Source: Pseudorasbora parva (taxonomy: Eukaryota > Chordata > Actinopteri > Cypriniformes > Gobionidae). Taken from it: a DNA stretch of 64,000 nt. The position numbers and the translations under genes were made by a program. Location: positions 41,998,688 through 42,062,687 of the forward strand of contig NC_090174.1 of the NCBI RefSeq assembly GCF_024679245.1, read 5' to 3'. The notes beneath the pieces were generated by a model. The model saw only the letters and a list, made by a program, of their open reading frames with translations, did not search any database and had not been told where the DNA came from. Positions 50,594-63,130 of this stretch are shown here, piece after piece (positions within the stretch are counted from its first letter, which is position 1; each line of letters begins with the position of its first letter).

Positions 50594-53111
50594 TACAGTG
50601 AAGATGCAGTGTTATTTTACATTTGCTTTCTGTACCTGAAAACTAGTATACTGGAAAAACCTGAAAAGCTTTTGTTTACTTACTTTGTAACTTCGTTATA
50701 TTGTATTTATTTGTGCTTTTGCTTGTAATTTAATTATCACTGCCATTACTGCCATTTCATGGACGGTAAAAAATATTTTACCGGCCATTGGTAGGTGTGG
50801 CAAAATATGCACATTTCTTCGAAATATAGTTTAAAGTAAAAAAAAAAAAAAATACCCAGAGATGGATTTATGCATACTATAGGCAAATGACTACGCTCGC
50901 ACATCCGGGGTGATTACAATGAGGATTTTTTATTTATTATTATTATTTTAATGTAATGCTAAAACTCTGTAAGGCAATATAAAATGTAAAATATTGATGC
51001 TGGCAGCCAGAAACTATTTTTTTCATAAATCATTATTATACCCTTTACATCTGTGGGTTTTGCAAATATTTAACAAATGAAATTGGTATTTAAAAGAGCT
51101 TGTGAGTAAACCTCGTAACTCCATTGGATCCTCAATCTTTTATAAGATGAGATTTTGGACAAATGACAAAACTTAAAAAATAAATAAATAAACTGATCAC
51201 TTAGCTACAGCTATACAACTTCAATACATGTCATAACCTGTATGCTGTGTAAAAAAACACAAAAAAACCCCTTGCTGCCTCAGATTCGATCATTCTAATC
51301 ATAGAAGAAGAAAAAACGCACAGCCTGTTTGACATTTAACTAGCCAAAACCATTCATAAATTAATTTGAGGTTGAATAAAATATATGATGACATATTCAA
51401 GAATATGATCCTCATTTATAAAGCCACATTATAAACTGACAACAGAGTATTTCAATAAAAAAAGTTTTGGTACCAATTTTTAGGAGCAAATTTATTTTGC
51501 CTATAATATCAGGTAAAATGGGCCCTGAAAATACCACATAATATAAACTTGATATATCCCCTTGGTACAAGATATACAAAGATATATTTAAAAATGTGTT
51601 AAGTTGTAAAAAACTAAATCCAATGGTGCTGAAAAATACATTTACAGCTATAAATTTAAATTAGTCACCTGCATCAAATAAACTGGGTTAACAACATGCC
51701 ACAGATCCACGGCATATTCTATCCCAAAGCACTATAACATCTTTACTATTTGGCCTAGTTGCTTAGTCATTATAGCATGTTCAGACCCAGGGAGCATGCA
51801 GGAGGACCGAATGCCAGGAAACTGAGTGAGATTTCAGATTCAAGCCAAACCTTCCTTGCACAGGCGTCTGCACCATGCTGACAGAAGATTAGTAGACAAC
51901 ACCTCTGATGGTGGTACAGCACCTCTGTAGATAACCAATACAAAAAAACTAGGGCATGCTATTGTTGTAACATTATTTTGTGAAAACATATCAAACAAAC
52001 CCTCAGACATATTTTAACATGAACACCCTCTAGCAAAGCATTTATGAAAACACCACATTAATCTTATTATTAAAAGAAAACAATAACCTGAATGTGTATG
52101 AACCGGCACAACCAAAAAAAAGCCTCGAAATAATGAACGGACAAAATGTCATTAGTATGAATACAAGACAAACCAAATACTTTTTACTGGTAGTAAAAAT
52201 CCTGAGCATCAAAGAGTAAGACATAACTTGACATTCTGAAAACGCTGTGCATGGTGAATCCAATCAGGGTTTCAAGTGTGGAAAAATGAGTTCATTAGCA
52301 ATCAGTCTTTGTCTTGGGTATGAAAGACTTTGTTAGACCCAAGGACTCTTCACATGATATGTTTTCATGTTTTTCTGACAGGCCCTCATCCATATTTCTT
52401 CAGATCTTCACAAGCCTTTGTTCTGTCCATTAACACTTTCATCTTCCAATTTGTTTACCACTCATTCCAGAGCTAAAGAAAGCATTAGCACAGATGATGA
52501 AGATCTATGCTATGGCTTCAGTTTTGCCAGATAATCTGTAAGATTCCTAAAAGCATTAAAACCCACAGCTTAAAAGACAAAAACGTCAAAGCATGTTTTC
52601 CTGAATGAATGTATTGTGCTTTGTAATTTTTGAACAAGAACATGTGGACATCAAAATATGCAAACTCTAAGTACGGGTTTAAACTTTTATTTAGAAATGG
52701 CGATGAACAACAGTTAGCATATTTATATTGATGAATTCTCCTGAGTCAGTTTAAGTTTATAAACGTAATATAAATTTACGTTTGAAAATCTGATGAAATT
52801 GCGCACGTTTTGTACCCAGATGAACGTTATAAGAAACCCAAACTGGCAGCATATGCAGAGATGGATTTTGTTAGCCGAGCTGCCGAGACGTACTCCATCA
52901 ATTTAAATAATAACAGACAATTTGCATGAATCACAAAGCGTGTCTGACTTTATGGGTTCCCAAATGCATATTATTAGAAAACCCAAACAAACAGCACATG
53001 CATAGACAGTTTACAACATTTACTGTGAACAGAGCAACTCTAAGTAACACGTAATCTGGACGCATGTAAATAATTAAATCGTCTTGCTTCACCCTGAAAC
53101 ACGTGCCATAA
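50594..53111. other. zmat4 intron, nothing recognised
   Basis: About 2.5 kb of AT-rich sequence with no supported gene, element boundary or long tandem repeat. Confidence 0.5.
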
Positions 53112-54022
53112 ACGCTCACCTAAAGGATTATTAGAAACAATACGAATATACTGTGTTTGACCCCCTTTCGCCTTCAGAACTGCCTTAATTCTACGTGGCA
53201 TTGATTCAACAAGGTGTTGAAAGCATTCTTTAGAAATGTTGGCCCATATTGATAGGATAGCATCTTGCAGTTGATGGTGATTTGTGGGATGCACATCCAG
53301 GGCACGAAGCTCCTGCTCCACCACATCCCAAAGAAATAAAGGTTATAAAGGTATGGACATAATCAGAAACAATGCTCAAGTAGACTGTGGCATTTAAACG
53401 ATGCCCAATTGGCACTAAGGGGCCTAAAGTGTTTCAAGAAAACATCCCCACACCGTTACACCTCCACCAGCACCCTGCACAGTGGTAACAAGGCATGATG
53501 GATCCATGTTTTCATTCTGTTTACGCCAAATTCTGACTCTACCATCTGAATGTCTCAATAGAAATCGAGACTCATCAGACCAGGCAACATTTTTCCATTC
53601 TTCAACCGTCTAATTTTGGAGAGCTTGTCCAAGTTGTAAGGCTTTTTTCCTATTTGTAGTGGCGATGAGTGGTACCCGGTTGGGTCTTCTGCTGTTGTAG
53701 CCCATCCGCCTCAAGGTTGTGCGTGTTGTGGCTTCACAAATGCTTTGCTGCATACCTCATTGTAACAAGTGCTTATTTCAGTCAAAGTTGCTCTTCTATC
53801 AGCTTGAATCAGTCACCCCTTTTCCTTTGACCTCTAGCATCAACAAGGCATTTTCGCCCACAGGACTGCCGCATACTGGATGTTTTCCCTTTTCACACCA
53901 TTCTTTGTAAATCCTAGAAATGGTTGTGCGTGAAAATCCCAGTAACTGGGCAGATTGTGAAATACTCAGACCGGCCCGTCTGGCACCAACAACCATGCCA
54001 CGCTCAAAATGAAAAAATCCCA
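53112..54022 (-). mobile_element. Tc1-like transposon remnant
   Basis: Minus-strand transposase in pieces. The N-terminal region at 54023-53799 reads FERGMVVGARRAGLSISQSA then LLGFSRTTISRIYKEW, a helix-turn-helix DNA-binding domain. The C-terminal region at 53324-53120 reads LRALDVHPTNHHQLQDAILS, then WANISKECFQHLVESMPRRI and KAVLKAKGGQTQY, the typical Tc1 tail. A terminal repeat GCTCACCTAAAGGATTATTA is present at 53114. Part of the catalytic core is deleted near 53330, several frameshifts occur, and the other terminal repeat is lost at about 54022. Confidence 0.9.
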
Positions 54023-54105
54023 CTTATCAGTGACAGAAACAAACTTGAAGTCACTGCCCTGACCATGAGAATAAGCAGAAAAACATGTATACAGGCCTGC
54101 ATTAA

Positions 54106-55511
54106 CGGTAGGGTAGGACGGACTGATCTAAAACCCTTTTGTCCAAATTTGTTTAAACTGTCTTTATATGTCAATACATAATTAAAATGTAAGTTCTCTG
54201 AAAAGGAGAGTATAAAAACCGAGTGACTCTAGACTTTTTAATCTGCAATAAATACCGCTCATTATTCGTTCGGGACGAAAAAAAATGATTGGCTTGGGCG
54301 ACTGTTACTCTCTCTCGCTACCATGGCGACCACCGCTTTCGCTACAGGATCTGCCCACATGTGCGTACTCGTTTGATTTGAGCAGTTCAAGAGGCAAGAA
54401 ACCTAGGCAAAATAATGGCAGAGAAAGAGCATTCAAAATTCACAGTGCAGGGTTTTGCAGTCAGCGAAGGCAAACAATGCAAAAAAAAAGGAAAATGGTA
54501 CGAGAAAAGGCAATGCACAGAAAGTCTTTGGATAAACAAAGAAATCAAACGCGAGTAAATATCTGCGTGGCTTTTCAACGATGGTGAGAACTGAGAGACC
54601 TGAAAAACGACTCATTGCTGGCTGTATTTCTGCTGGACAGGTAATCTTTCATTTTGATTATAATTTTGTTTGGTTTATGTTTTCATGAAGCATGTATCAA
54701 GAGCACATGAAGCTGCCTAATATAGCATAATATTACTTAGCATAAAGTTACAATGTTATACACTTAGCCATTAGTAGAGATGATAAATACTCAATATGTT
54801 TAGCTCAAGTTGATCGCTGTTGTGTTGAATTTCGCAAAATTAACTTTAGATAACAAAATGCATGTGTAAAAGCTAGTACACCACATCCAGGAACTTTTTT
54901 TAGAGCTAAGTTAGCTTTAGATACTACTAATCAACAATGCTTTCATCATGGAAACTCTTGCATGCAAAACACAGGATATGTTATGAATCTTACCCGAAAT
55001 TCATCTTCATCACAGTACTTCAGTAACTTATGTTATTGAAAAAGCATGATGCTACCCATTTTCTTTGCTTTATAAATATAACTAGCTCGTTACCAAATCA
55101 AACAAAAATATATTTTAAACTTTACCATTCTAGCTTGATAGTGAGTACTAAAAGACATCTTATTTGTTTATATTCATACTGATAAAGTTTGATTTTTTTT
55201 TTATTACATGTGATTCTGACATGTTGTCACTACATGCACACTGCTCGTCTGAGGTAAAAAATGCGTCTTCCAGCAGAGCGGTCGGTGTAGCGTGTTCATG
55301 TATTTTGGGGGCGTGGCTTTGGAAAGAGCCCAGAAGGGAGAAGGTGGAGTAAATGGAAATAATGAGCTGTCTTTAAAACAGTCCTGAGAGGTCTACAGAC
55401 ACTCAATTGTTATACTTTCTTTTTCAGAGTGCTTACATTTTAATTATGTATTGATATATAAAGAAAGTTTAAACAAGCTTCGAAAAAAAGTTTTTTAACC
55501 AATTCCTACCT
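54106..55511 (+). mobile_element. TTAA element with ~115-bp terminal inverted repeats and a coding exon
   Basis: Left end CGGTAGGGTAGGACGG after TTAA (54102-54105); right end CAATTCCTACCT before TTAA (55512-55515). Matched inverted landmarks: TTTGTTTAAACTGTCTTTAT (left) with ATAAAGAAAGTTTAAACAAG (right), and CAATACATAATTAAAATGTA with its complement TACATTTTAATTATGTATTG-like sequence, then CTCTGAAAA. 1,406 bp. It carries a first-exon-like frame at 54285-54640 and probably the start of an intron. A probable Kolobok relative with part of its gene retained. Confidence 0.8.
54285..54640 (+). pseudogene. Transposon-borne exon with TRVN..VAFQRW motif (nonsense-mutated)
   Basis: Frame from the ATG at 54285 is open for 100 codons and includes KAMHRKSLDKQRNQTRVNIC then VAFQRW. 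A TGA follows, after which the same frame continues ELRDLKNDSLLAVFLLDR to a donor GACAG|GTAATC (54640). The block TRVN..VAFQRW..LRD.K.D..LA.FLLDR is a recurrent domain in fish transposon-encoded and uncharacterised proteins (from memory). The TGA sits where related copies are expected to have Arg CGA, so a CpG transition would explain it. The product is unknown, possibly the N-terminal DNA-binding part of the transposase. Confidence 0.5.
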
Positions 55512-55515
55512 TTAA

Positions 55516-56021
55516 GAGCACATAGTGCTGTGGAACAAACTCAATGGCTACCTTCATAGTACCTTCTGTTTCATCTTGGATTATGTCTATGCTAACTTGG
55601 TGCCATGACGTTTTTCACTGCAGGAATTAGTAATTTAATTTTTTTATCTTTAACACACAAAATAAATATATTCCAGGCTATAACACATTCAAAGCATAAA
55701 TGCATAAACACCAAATGTGAGGTCAATACAAAACGATTTCCAGAAACGGCAACAAATTTTGTACATATGACTGCCTTAAAGAGTTTTATTGTAAGTAAGT
55801 AGTTTTATCATTAGAGGGTCATCTTACTGTCCCTAGAAGTAGAGAATCATCAGAATTTCGGCCCACACATTTCCCTGTTAATATTTTCCTTGGTATAAGT
55901 CCTTTAAATTTGAATAAATTAAATAATGAATTAATAAATAGCAAAAAGACAGAAACAAACAATAAGAGAGTATACTGCAGTATGCTTTGAGGACCAAGAA
56001 AAAGCGCAATATAAATGTAAC

Positions 56022-56053
<32 letters not shown>

Positions 56054-57006
56054 TAGCGAGGCTCTTAATTATTGAAATAATATTTTGCAGTTAAAGTTCA
56101 TTAAAATGGTATGCCATCTACACAGAAGAAAAATTACCATGAGTTTTAGCATGCTTCCGTCATGAGTGACAAAGCAGGTGACAATAAGATATAGAGATAT
56201 AGTGGCTAGTAATAGTAATATTAATAATAAATACCACAGTGTCATATTACTACAGCTTTCGGAACTGCATAGTAATTGTTACTATGCATAGTAAAAATTG
56301 TAAATATGACTGCTTAAAGAAATCAGACAAATCATATAGGCTGTCAGTACGTCTCATCTATTTATACTGGACTGTCTGATATCCATATTTACCTTCACAT
56401 GTGTCATAAATTAAAGTTACTCCAATTTTTCCAAAGCATCCTCTGTTTCTATGACTGAAAATATATTATTGTATTGGGACTGTCACTGGAGAGAGTGCTA
56501 AAGCTCCTCAGGTTGTGTTTGACTACAAATAAACAGAAACACATTTCTTTCTGATAAAACTTCCACTTGTTGGTGGAATGATGGGTTTGTGTGACGCTGT
56601 TCTAGAGAGGTGTTACGGTCGGGTTTAAATGACGTGCTGCGGAGCTTCTAGCCCAACAGTGAACACAGCAAGTTCTCTTTTGTTCTCAGTGCTACATGTC
56701 CGAGGCTATTAGCCCAACCAGACAGTCCCATTGAAAGCCTTGCATTACTTGCACTTGCCCAGCAGTGGAAAAGGGGCTTCCATAATGTGGCCCTGTATGT
56801 GTGGAGAATTTATCCTTTCTTGTGTACATAAATAAATAAAAATAAAAGGATTGGCTTGACACATGCTTTATATATTTGCCTTTGTTCTCAGCTATGAAAA
56901 AAGTCATATCATCTTACAATGGATTCATTATACTCTAACTGTATTACTGTCAGCTACTTCACCCACAAATTAACTAACTTTAAAGAAATAGAATTACTGT
57001 TGCCTT

Positions 57007-57074
<68 letters not shown>

Positions 57075-57974
57075 CTGAATTTGAAAGAGAAACTGGGATG
57101 TAAAAAAACTTGAATGGTTAGCCGGCGCATGTAATTTTATTCTAACTTGTTCTAATTACCACTATCTGAAGAAGCCTCTAACAGAGAAATTATTTCTTCT
57201 CTTTATATGATTCTAGCGGTTATTAGGCCAACAAGAACATCCTGATTTAGCCAACTGCAGAGGAGCTAATTGAGGCAGCCAAATTTAGAGCCAAAGTTAA
57301 AGACATGCTGATCCTCACTAGATAATAACAGAGTAGATGTGTTTAATATAGTTGTGCTGAATTAAAGTCAGACCTTTCACAACTTAGTGACGAGTTTAGC
57401 TCACAATAAGATACATATGCATAAGGCAGACTATATTTTATAACATGAGGGCATTTAACCCATGATATATTGCCTGACAGATTTTGGACTGTGGATGTTT
57501 TGGATCACTGTACACTAATTTTGTAGAAGCCAGCTTCCACCTCAGAATTACAAAAATCTAATAAAGTTTAAAGGTATACTTCAGCGATTAGCATATGGCT
57601 TTGTAAAAGTGAAAGTGATTCAGTAATCTAGTAGCGGTGGCTTTGGAAATGGCCTTGTAGGGCAGCAAAGCATTCTGTGAATTGTTATCTTTCATCCCCA
57701 TGAGACAATACATTTCCTGTCTTTTCTCAGTCTAGAAAGCACCAAATAAAAAATAATTTCACATTTCTACTACATTAATGACCCAGTTTAAATACAGATG
57801 CATCTTCCCAGCGCTGAAGTACTCCTTTAAATTAAGAAATAAAATAACATTGTTATATGTAGTCACATTTTGTGATTTAAACTTTTTTTCTTTTTTTTTA
57901 CTGTGCGGCAAAAGCACACTTATTTTTTATACACAATGAAAATATAAACTTTTGTTCAAAAGTTTGGGGTCGGA
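55516..57974. other. zmat4 intron with (ATT)n and (CA)n
   Basis: (ATT)n at about 56026-56053 and (CA)n at 57009-57070 (about 31 units). Otherwise no supported feature. Around 57945-57975 the phrase CTTTTGTTCAAAAGTTTGGGGTC is a tail of the dispersed cyprinid family. Confidence 0.5.
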
Positions 57975-58622
57975 AAAAAGATCTGGCACAACATCACTGA
58001 CAGGTGAAGTAAATTACACTAATTATAACTTTTCATCACGGCACCCGTTAGTGGGTGGGATATATTAGACAGAAAGTGAACGTGCCAACAGTGGGCTTGT
58101 GAGCATCAGAGCTAGACCATGGAGCAATGAAAGAAGGTGACCTAGTCTGATGAATCACATTTTCTTTTATATCACATGGATGGTTGGTGTGTGTGCGTTG
58201 CTTACCTGGGATACAAATGGCACCAGGATTCACTATGGGAAGAACGCAAGCCGGCTATACTTTGAGCAATGTACTGCTGGGAAACCTTGGGTCCTGCCAT
58301 TCATGTGGATGTTACTTTGACACGTTCCACCTAGCTAAGCATTGTTGCAGACCATGTATGCCCTTTCATGGAAACGTTATTCCCTAATGGCTGTGGCCTC
58401 TTTCAGCAGGATAATACCCCCTGCCACAAAGCAAAAATGGTTCAGGAATGGTTTGAGGAGCACAACAATTAGTTTGAGGTGTTGACTTGACCTCCAAATT
58501 CCCTAGATCTCAGTCAAATCGAGCATCTGTGGGATGTGCTGAACAAACAAGTCCAATTTTGGGAGCAAAAATGTGGACCAACACAATATTAAGAATGTAG
58601 GCATAAGGTATGCCTGATCAAT
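57975..58622 (+). mobile_element. Tc1-like transposon remnant (C-terminal half)
   Basis: Plus-strand pieces of a Tc1 transposase: SDESHF (first catalytic-region block, changed around the Asp), GYKWHQDSLWEERK, then LFQQDNTPCHKAKMVQEWFE with the second catalytic Asp in QQDN.PCH, and LSQIEHLWDVLNKQV near the usual third acidic residue. Frameshifts and stops separate the blocks. The 3' part jumps from about 58555 to GGACCAACACAATATTAAG, a deletion relative to the family. Confidence 0.85.
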
Positions 58623-58884
58623 ATATATATATAAAAAAAAAATATTCTGCAGGAAAAAAAACCCTGAAAAATGCTGATTCTAGTGCTGAAAAAAATAGCA
58701 TTAATGTAGATGAGGTGTAATTCTATTCATATTAGTGTCATAAATGGTGGTCAGTGTACTTTTTCTGCCATAAATTTAGAGAAAGTCACATTCATTCTAA
58801 AGAATTTATGTTTCTAAAGGCTCCACTGTAGACTAGCCTAGAAAAAAAAGCACATTTAGAAGAGGTATGGTGGTATTTATTTAA

Positions 58885-59998
58885 AGGGGTGATGAATTGA
58901 GAAATCTTTCCCTTGAACTTTTGGTATATAAAACATCATGGTAATATGAGAATATCCTCTAAGTTTCAGAGCTGAACATTTCCTTGTTAGTCAAAGAAAA
59001 GCTTTTATAGACACCAGGCCCAGAAAACAATCTTGTGCTTCATTCTTATGTCATAGCGCCACCAAACCGGCTCTACGGCGTGTCTAATCCAGTAGCCCCG
59101 CCCACCGACTCATGGAGGTGATCGGCTCATGCTACCTGGCCAAGAAATATAAACATGCTGAGGAAGATCGCGAGATATTGTGCTATTCCTGGTTGTGGAA
59201 GAACACACTCGCTGCATAAGCTTCCTTCAGATCCTCATATTAGGATTGTGTGGTTGAACTTTATTTTTAATGAAGTTCCAGCTCACGAGGGGAAGACAAG
59301 TTCACTTCATTTCACTGCAGAATCATTTGTAAACAAATCTTCCCTCGATGCTGGATTTGGATCTGACAGGAATGGTGCAACACACATGTGAGTAAATAGT
59401 ATTGCTAGGTCGTTTTGCTTATGTGTACGTGTCTGACAGAAACATTCCTTTCACACACGCTGGACATGTAGGGGCCAGGGCTCGCAAAAGCTCGCAAAGC
59501 GAGCCCCGATGAATCATATAATATTCCGTTCTTGATCTGTGCTGTTGTCTCTCTCGACTTGACATTTGAAGGGTGGCGCGTGCTTTGCTCTTATATCGAC
59601 CAATCGTGCGGGCTATGTGTAATATAAAAATAATAGTCCAATCAATCGCGGATGGATGAGAAATAAATCATTATGTTTGTTTGATAAAGACGTTTTCGAG
59701 CCTTGTGATTCAGAAAATCATTCTGGTTGCCACTTCTCCCTCATTCTCTCCCCTCCCTCATGTGAACTGACAGGAGAGCTGAAGCTCATTAAATATGCAA
59801 ATCTTCTCCAATCCTAGCCGTGGGCGTTTACTGCCCATCAAAACCCAGCGTTTTGGAGAGAGCCTCAAAACCAGTGTAGAAAATAGCCTGTTACTTATTA
59901 GTTAAGATGTTTTTGAATGTAAAAACCACACAAACATCATTAGCTGACCTCAGACAACAGTATAACATTTTTTTAAAAAAAGCCAGTTTATGACACCT
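58885..59998 (+). mobile_element. THAP-type TTAA element
   Basis: Starts AGGGGTGATGAATTGAG after TTAA (58881-58884) and ends GCCAGTTTATGACACCT before TTCA (59999-60002), one mutation from TTAA. 1,114 bp. Termini are imperfectly inverted (AGGGGTGATGAA / AGGTGTCATAAA). A related, longer copy lies at 39320-41182 in the opposite orientation. It contains a THAP-like exon. TTAA duplications with AG termini and a THAP finger fit a Kolobok-type element; the superfamily is inference. Confidence 0.75.
59155..59387 (+). pseudogene. THAP-like zinc-finger exon of a transposon
   Basis: ATG at 59155; about 77 residues to a consensus donor CACACAT|GTGAGT (59388). It opens MLRKIARYCAIPGCGRTHSL. THAP landmarks in order: C9 and C14, HKLP with P24, W33, and a LHFTAESF segment around H52 corresponding to the C-x2-H-F signature. 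The residue that should be the third zinc ligand is Ser49 (AGT) instead of Cys, so zinc binding is probably lost. The related copy at 40688-40925 still has Cys there. THAP fingers bind DNA specifically; P-element and related transposases use them for end recognition. No downstream transposase exon was found in the 1.1-kb element. Confidence 0.6.
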
Positions 59999-60002
59999 TT
60001 CA

Positions 60003-62824
60003 TTTTAGTTTAATCTTTGCTAACGGTTTGCTAACTGCTCTAAAGAAAACGTGAAGCCAACATATACATGTAATAAAGACAAAGTTAATAAGTTAAATGA
60101 TTGCTGTTGTTATTAAGTTTAAAGTGAATCTAGTGTTATTATTGCTGCTGCCCTGCCATAAACCATGTCCCCAAAGCAAACAGAACCAAACCGTGGCTCT
60201 AAAACAGTGATGTGAACCAAACCGTGGCATTGGTGTATCGTTACACCCCTAATGAACATGATTGTTGTCCTTTAGTCCTCAGAGTAAATCAGGGGTCTCA
60301 TCAGAAACAAACTCACATGGACCATTCCAATCTGGAAGAGGAGGGTCCAGGACAACAAGAGGGCGGTTTGTCCTTGAACACTGATAATATCACCATGACC
60401 GAGCATATGTAAGAGCCTGCAGACTTCCCACTCTCTGTTGTGCGGCTCATACATATGTAAGATTAAAGAAATCTGATTGGAATTGCATGGAAGAAACACA
60501 TAAGCCAAGGGCACACAAACAGACAGTAAGAGAGCGAGACAACAAAAAGAAATCAAATAGCATAGCACACCACAGAGATTACGCCCAATGGGAGACACAG
60601 GTCACAGACCTCGCTTACTGCTTAAAAGAAGCCAGATAACTTATGTTTGCTTTAGGCATGGCATACCTAATGTCAGTAGTGGATATGTAGAAGAAGAAAA
60701 AGGAATCTTTAATTGTATAATTAATGGTATTGGATTTAACATTAAGAAGATGTTTGCCTTGAGCTCAGCAATAACTCGTATCACACCTGTACTTGTGATA
60801 TTCTCAGTCTTTGGTAATACAAATGAAAAGGTATGGAATAACCTTGAGCGCATAAAGGAACCAGTGCCTTGAGGATTATAAAATGGAATCCAATTCTGGA
60901 AGGGCTGTTCCTGTCCATTGTCTTTCTGCATTATTAATATCCCTTTTAATACAGCTGATGTTAATTTGTTCAGCTCTCTCCCTCTCTCTCCCTCTCCCTC
61001 TCTCTCTCCCTCTCTCTCTCTCTATTTCTTTCAGTCTTTGATGTTTCAGGAGTGAGGATTAAAAGCTCATCGTAGAGAAAAAAAAAATGTGCCTCAGCAT
61101 AATTTCTAAAGCCATGACCCGAGCGCTAAAGCCTCTGTAGATGTTTCAACTCCACAGTTCAGATCCAATAAAATTAGCTCCAGGGCAATTTCATTTATTT
61201 TTTTAAAATTAAACATAATGCTAAAATTGTGTTTAAAAAAAGCACCTCATTAGTTCAGGAAAACATCTGTAAGTTTCTTGAAATGACAGAAAGGATTGAA
61301 TAGCCTATAAACTCCAAATATGAATTTAGTAAATGAACCATGTAAATGAATAAAGGTTTGAGTAATTTTTATTATGTTTCAGTTTATGATCACCACTGGA
61401 GTGTACTTGAGACCTTTATGTTCAGTATATTGAATTTCAAAAGCACGCTGTTACTCCTAACTGCAAATATGAAAATTATGAAACAATGTTTTTTATATAG
61501 AGATCAAATATACTTTCCCTTTTGCTGCCACTATAAAAATGAAGCATTATAAAAAAAATGATGGCCTGTAAATAAACACTAATTCTATAGTTCTCTGCAT
61601 GTTCCCTAGTTAATAAACATGTGGATACCTGAGCTCACATTTGATACACTTTGGAGTGTGTCTGAAGTTCACAGCAAGAGACAAAAACTCTCCTCCACAA
61701 ATCTGGGTCTCCATAAAAAATTAGAGTTCCTACTGCATGTCTTTCCACATTAGGAGCATGACAGCATTTTTCATTTAATGCCTGTGGAGGTTTGCAAAAT
61801 TTAAGCAAAAAAAAAATCAGCGAAAAGATTTTAGCTTTTTAACAGCTTTTAGCAAATTACCCAGCAGCCTCAGATGTACCAAGGATAGCCTTTTCCACCG
61901 AATAATAAATTAGTAATGTGCCAAAATATTTTTTTTTTACCAAAACACAGAAACACAGAAAATTTAAATATTAATTTAACCGAAAATGGAAACCGATAAT
62001 AAAGTTTTTATCATTCAATTCTGGGAAATGTAACTGTTCAAGAAGTGTTCACAGTTGATTAACAGGCTGTGGTAAAATTCTTCAGCAACGATTCGCCTCT
62101 CGATATTTCAGCCGAACAAACTTTTTTATTTGTATTGCTCCTCTACCATTTTTGACAAAGTGCATCCATACTGAAGTGTATTCACATTTTGAGAACTTTT
62201 TCACTGTCAAAATATATCAGAATAAATAGTTTCTGTCAGTGACTGACCCTACATCCCAAATCAATATTAAATATTTACAGTTACAGTTATTACGGTTGAA
62301 TTTTTGGTGTGTCACTAAGTGAAATGTGAAAGTTTCTAATGCCTGAGCTTTGCTTGATATGACAGTCAGAAGTTAAAGTGAATAAGATTAATTTAAATCA
62401 ATTCACACACATATAACATTTTTAAATAAAATCATTTGAGATGGACAGAGAAAAGCAAGTGCTAACTCGTTTGAGACCAGAAGGTTTTAAGGCTAAATAA
62501 GGACAGATCATTCAGCCCTCATGGGACAATCCAACTGAATGACATGCTCACACAATACAAAACCAGAATTAATATTTTACACTGACCAACAAATTATCTG
62601 CTTGCCGTACTCCATGCCTGCCTGGGCAAATACATTACATTCCCATCTGGGTTAGTTCAGGTTACAGCTCTGTTGACGAGTGGCCATATAACCATTCAGT
62701 GACCGCAGGGAAACACTCTAATACAGCCAAGCTGCTATTCCTCACAACAGATCAGTGGACATGCACACAGAACCTCCAATGAGCAATCACAGAAAATGTC
62801 TAGAAAGCAGGCTAACAGTGTGGG
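60003..62824. other. zmat4 intron with a hAT-like end fragment and (CT)n
   Basis: At 60185-60255, AACCAAACCGTGGC and GGTGTATCGTTACACCCCTAA are the end of a common fish hAT-like repeat; no matching left end was found. (CT)n/(CCCT)n lies at about 60975-61023. Frames at 60272-60598 and 60641-60931 (minus) lack recognisable motifs. Confidence 0.5.
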
Positions 62825-62950
62825 AGCTATATTTACTACTAGTGGTTACTCATGTCATTGTGTCCTTTAACAAGGCACTTAACCTCTAGTCGCTCCAGAG
62901 GGATTGTCCCCATGATAAATTCTCTATGGATAAAAACATCTAAAATGACT
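62825..62950 (+). repeat. Degenerate SINE tail
   Basis: The order TGTCCTTTAACAAGGCACTT, AACCTCTAGTCGCTCCAGAGG, TGTCCC and TGGATAAAAACATCTAAAATGA follows the conserved body and 3' end of vertebrate tRNA-derived SINEs (V-SINE/HE1 style, 3' ..GGATAAAAGCGTCTGCTAAATGA). The tRNA-like head is not visible. It lies just past the donor of zmat4 exon 1, in the intron. Confidence 0.6.
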
Positions 62951-63028
62951 AACATCAAACAAACAAAAGGGCAGAGAGAGATTTCTATGTGCAAGCAGAC
63001 AGGATGTAGACAGAAAACCTGGTCTCAC

Positions 63029-63130
63029 CTCGTAATGTGCCACTCTCTGTGACTCTGAGATGAGCTGAGCGCTGCACACTTTGCAGTAACTGTCTGTGAA
63101 AAGGCCTTGATCCACCTCTGTTGACTTCAT
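63029..63130 (-). CDS. zmat4: zmat4 coding exon with the initiator Met (residues 1-34)
   Basis: Minus-strand exon, 34 codons. The protein opens [20 protein letters not shown] and runs to HYE, which matches vertebrate ZMAT4 closely. C16 and C19 plus H32 are the first three zinc ligands of matrin-type finger 1; the fourth (H38) is in the next exon, so an intron splits the finger. The donor is GAG|GTGAGA (63028 downward), phase 0. Directly upstream of the ATG is a T-rich tract ending GTCTAG, a good acceptor, so the exon appears to begin at or next to the ATG and the 5' UTR lies in a separate exon to the right. ZMAT4 is a poorly characterised nuclear protein; related U1/JAZ-type fingers bind nucleic acid, often double-stranded RNA, so a nucleic-acid-binding role is inferred from family. 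Paralogue a or b is not resolved. Confidence 0.95.

Noticed and set aside
60272..60598. 108-codon minus-strand frame with hydrophobic stretch
   Set aside because: Membrane-like appearance but no family match that I can name; it overlaps a repeat end and other frames.
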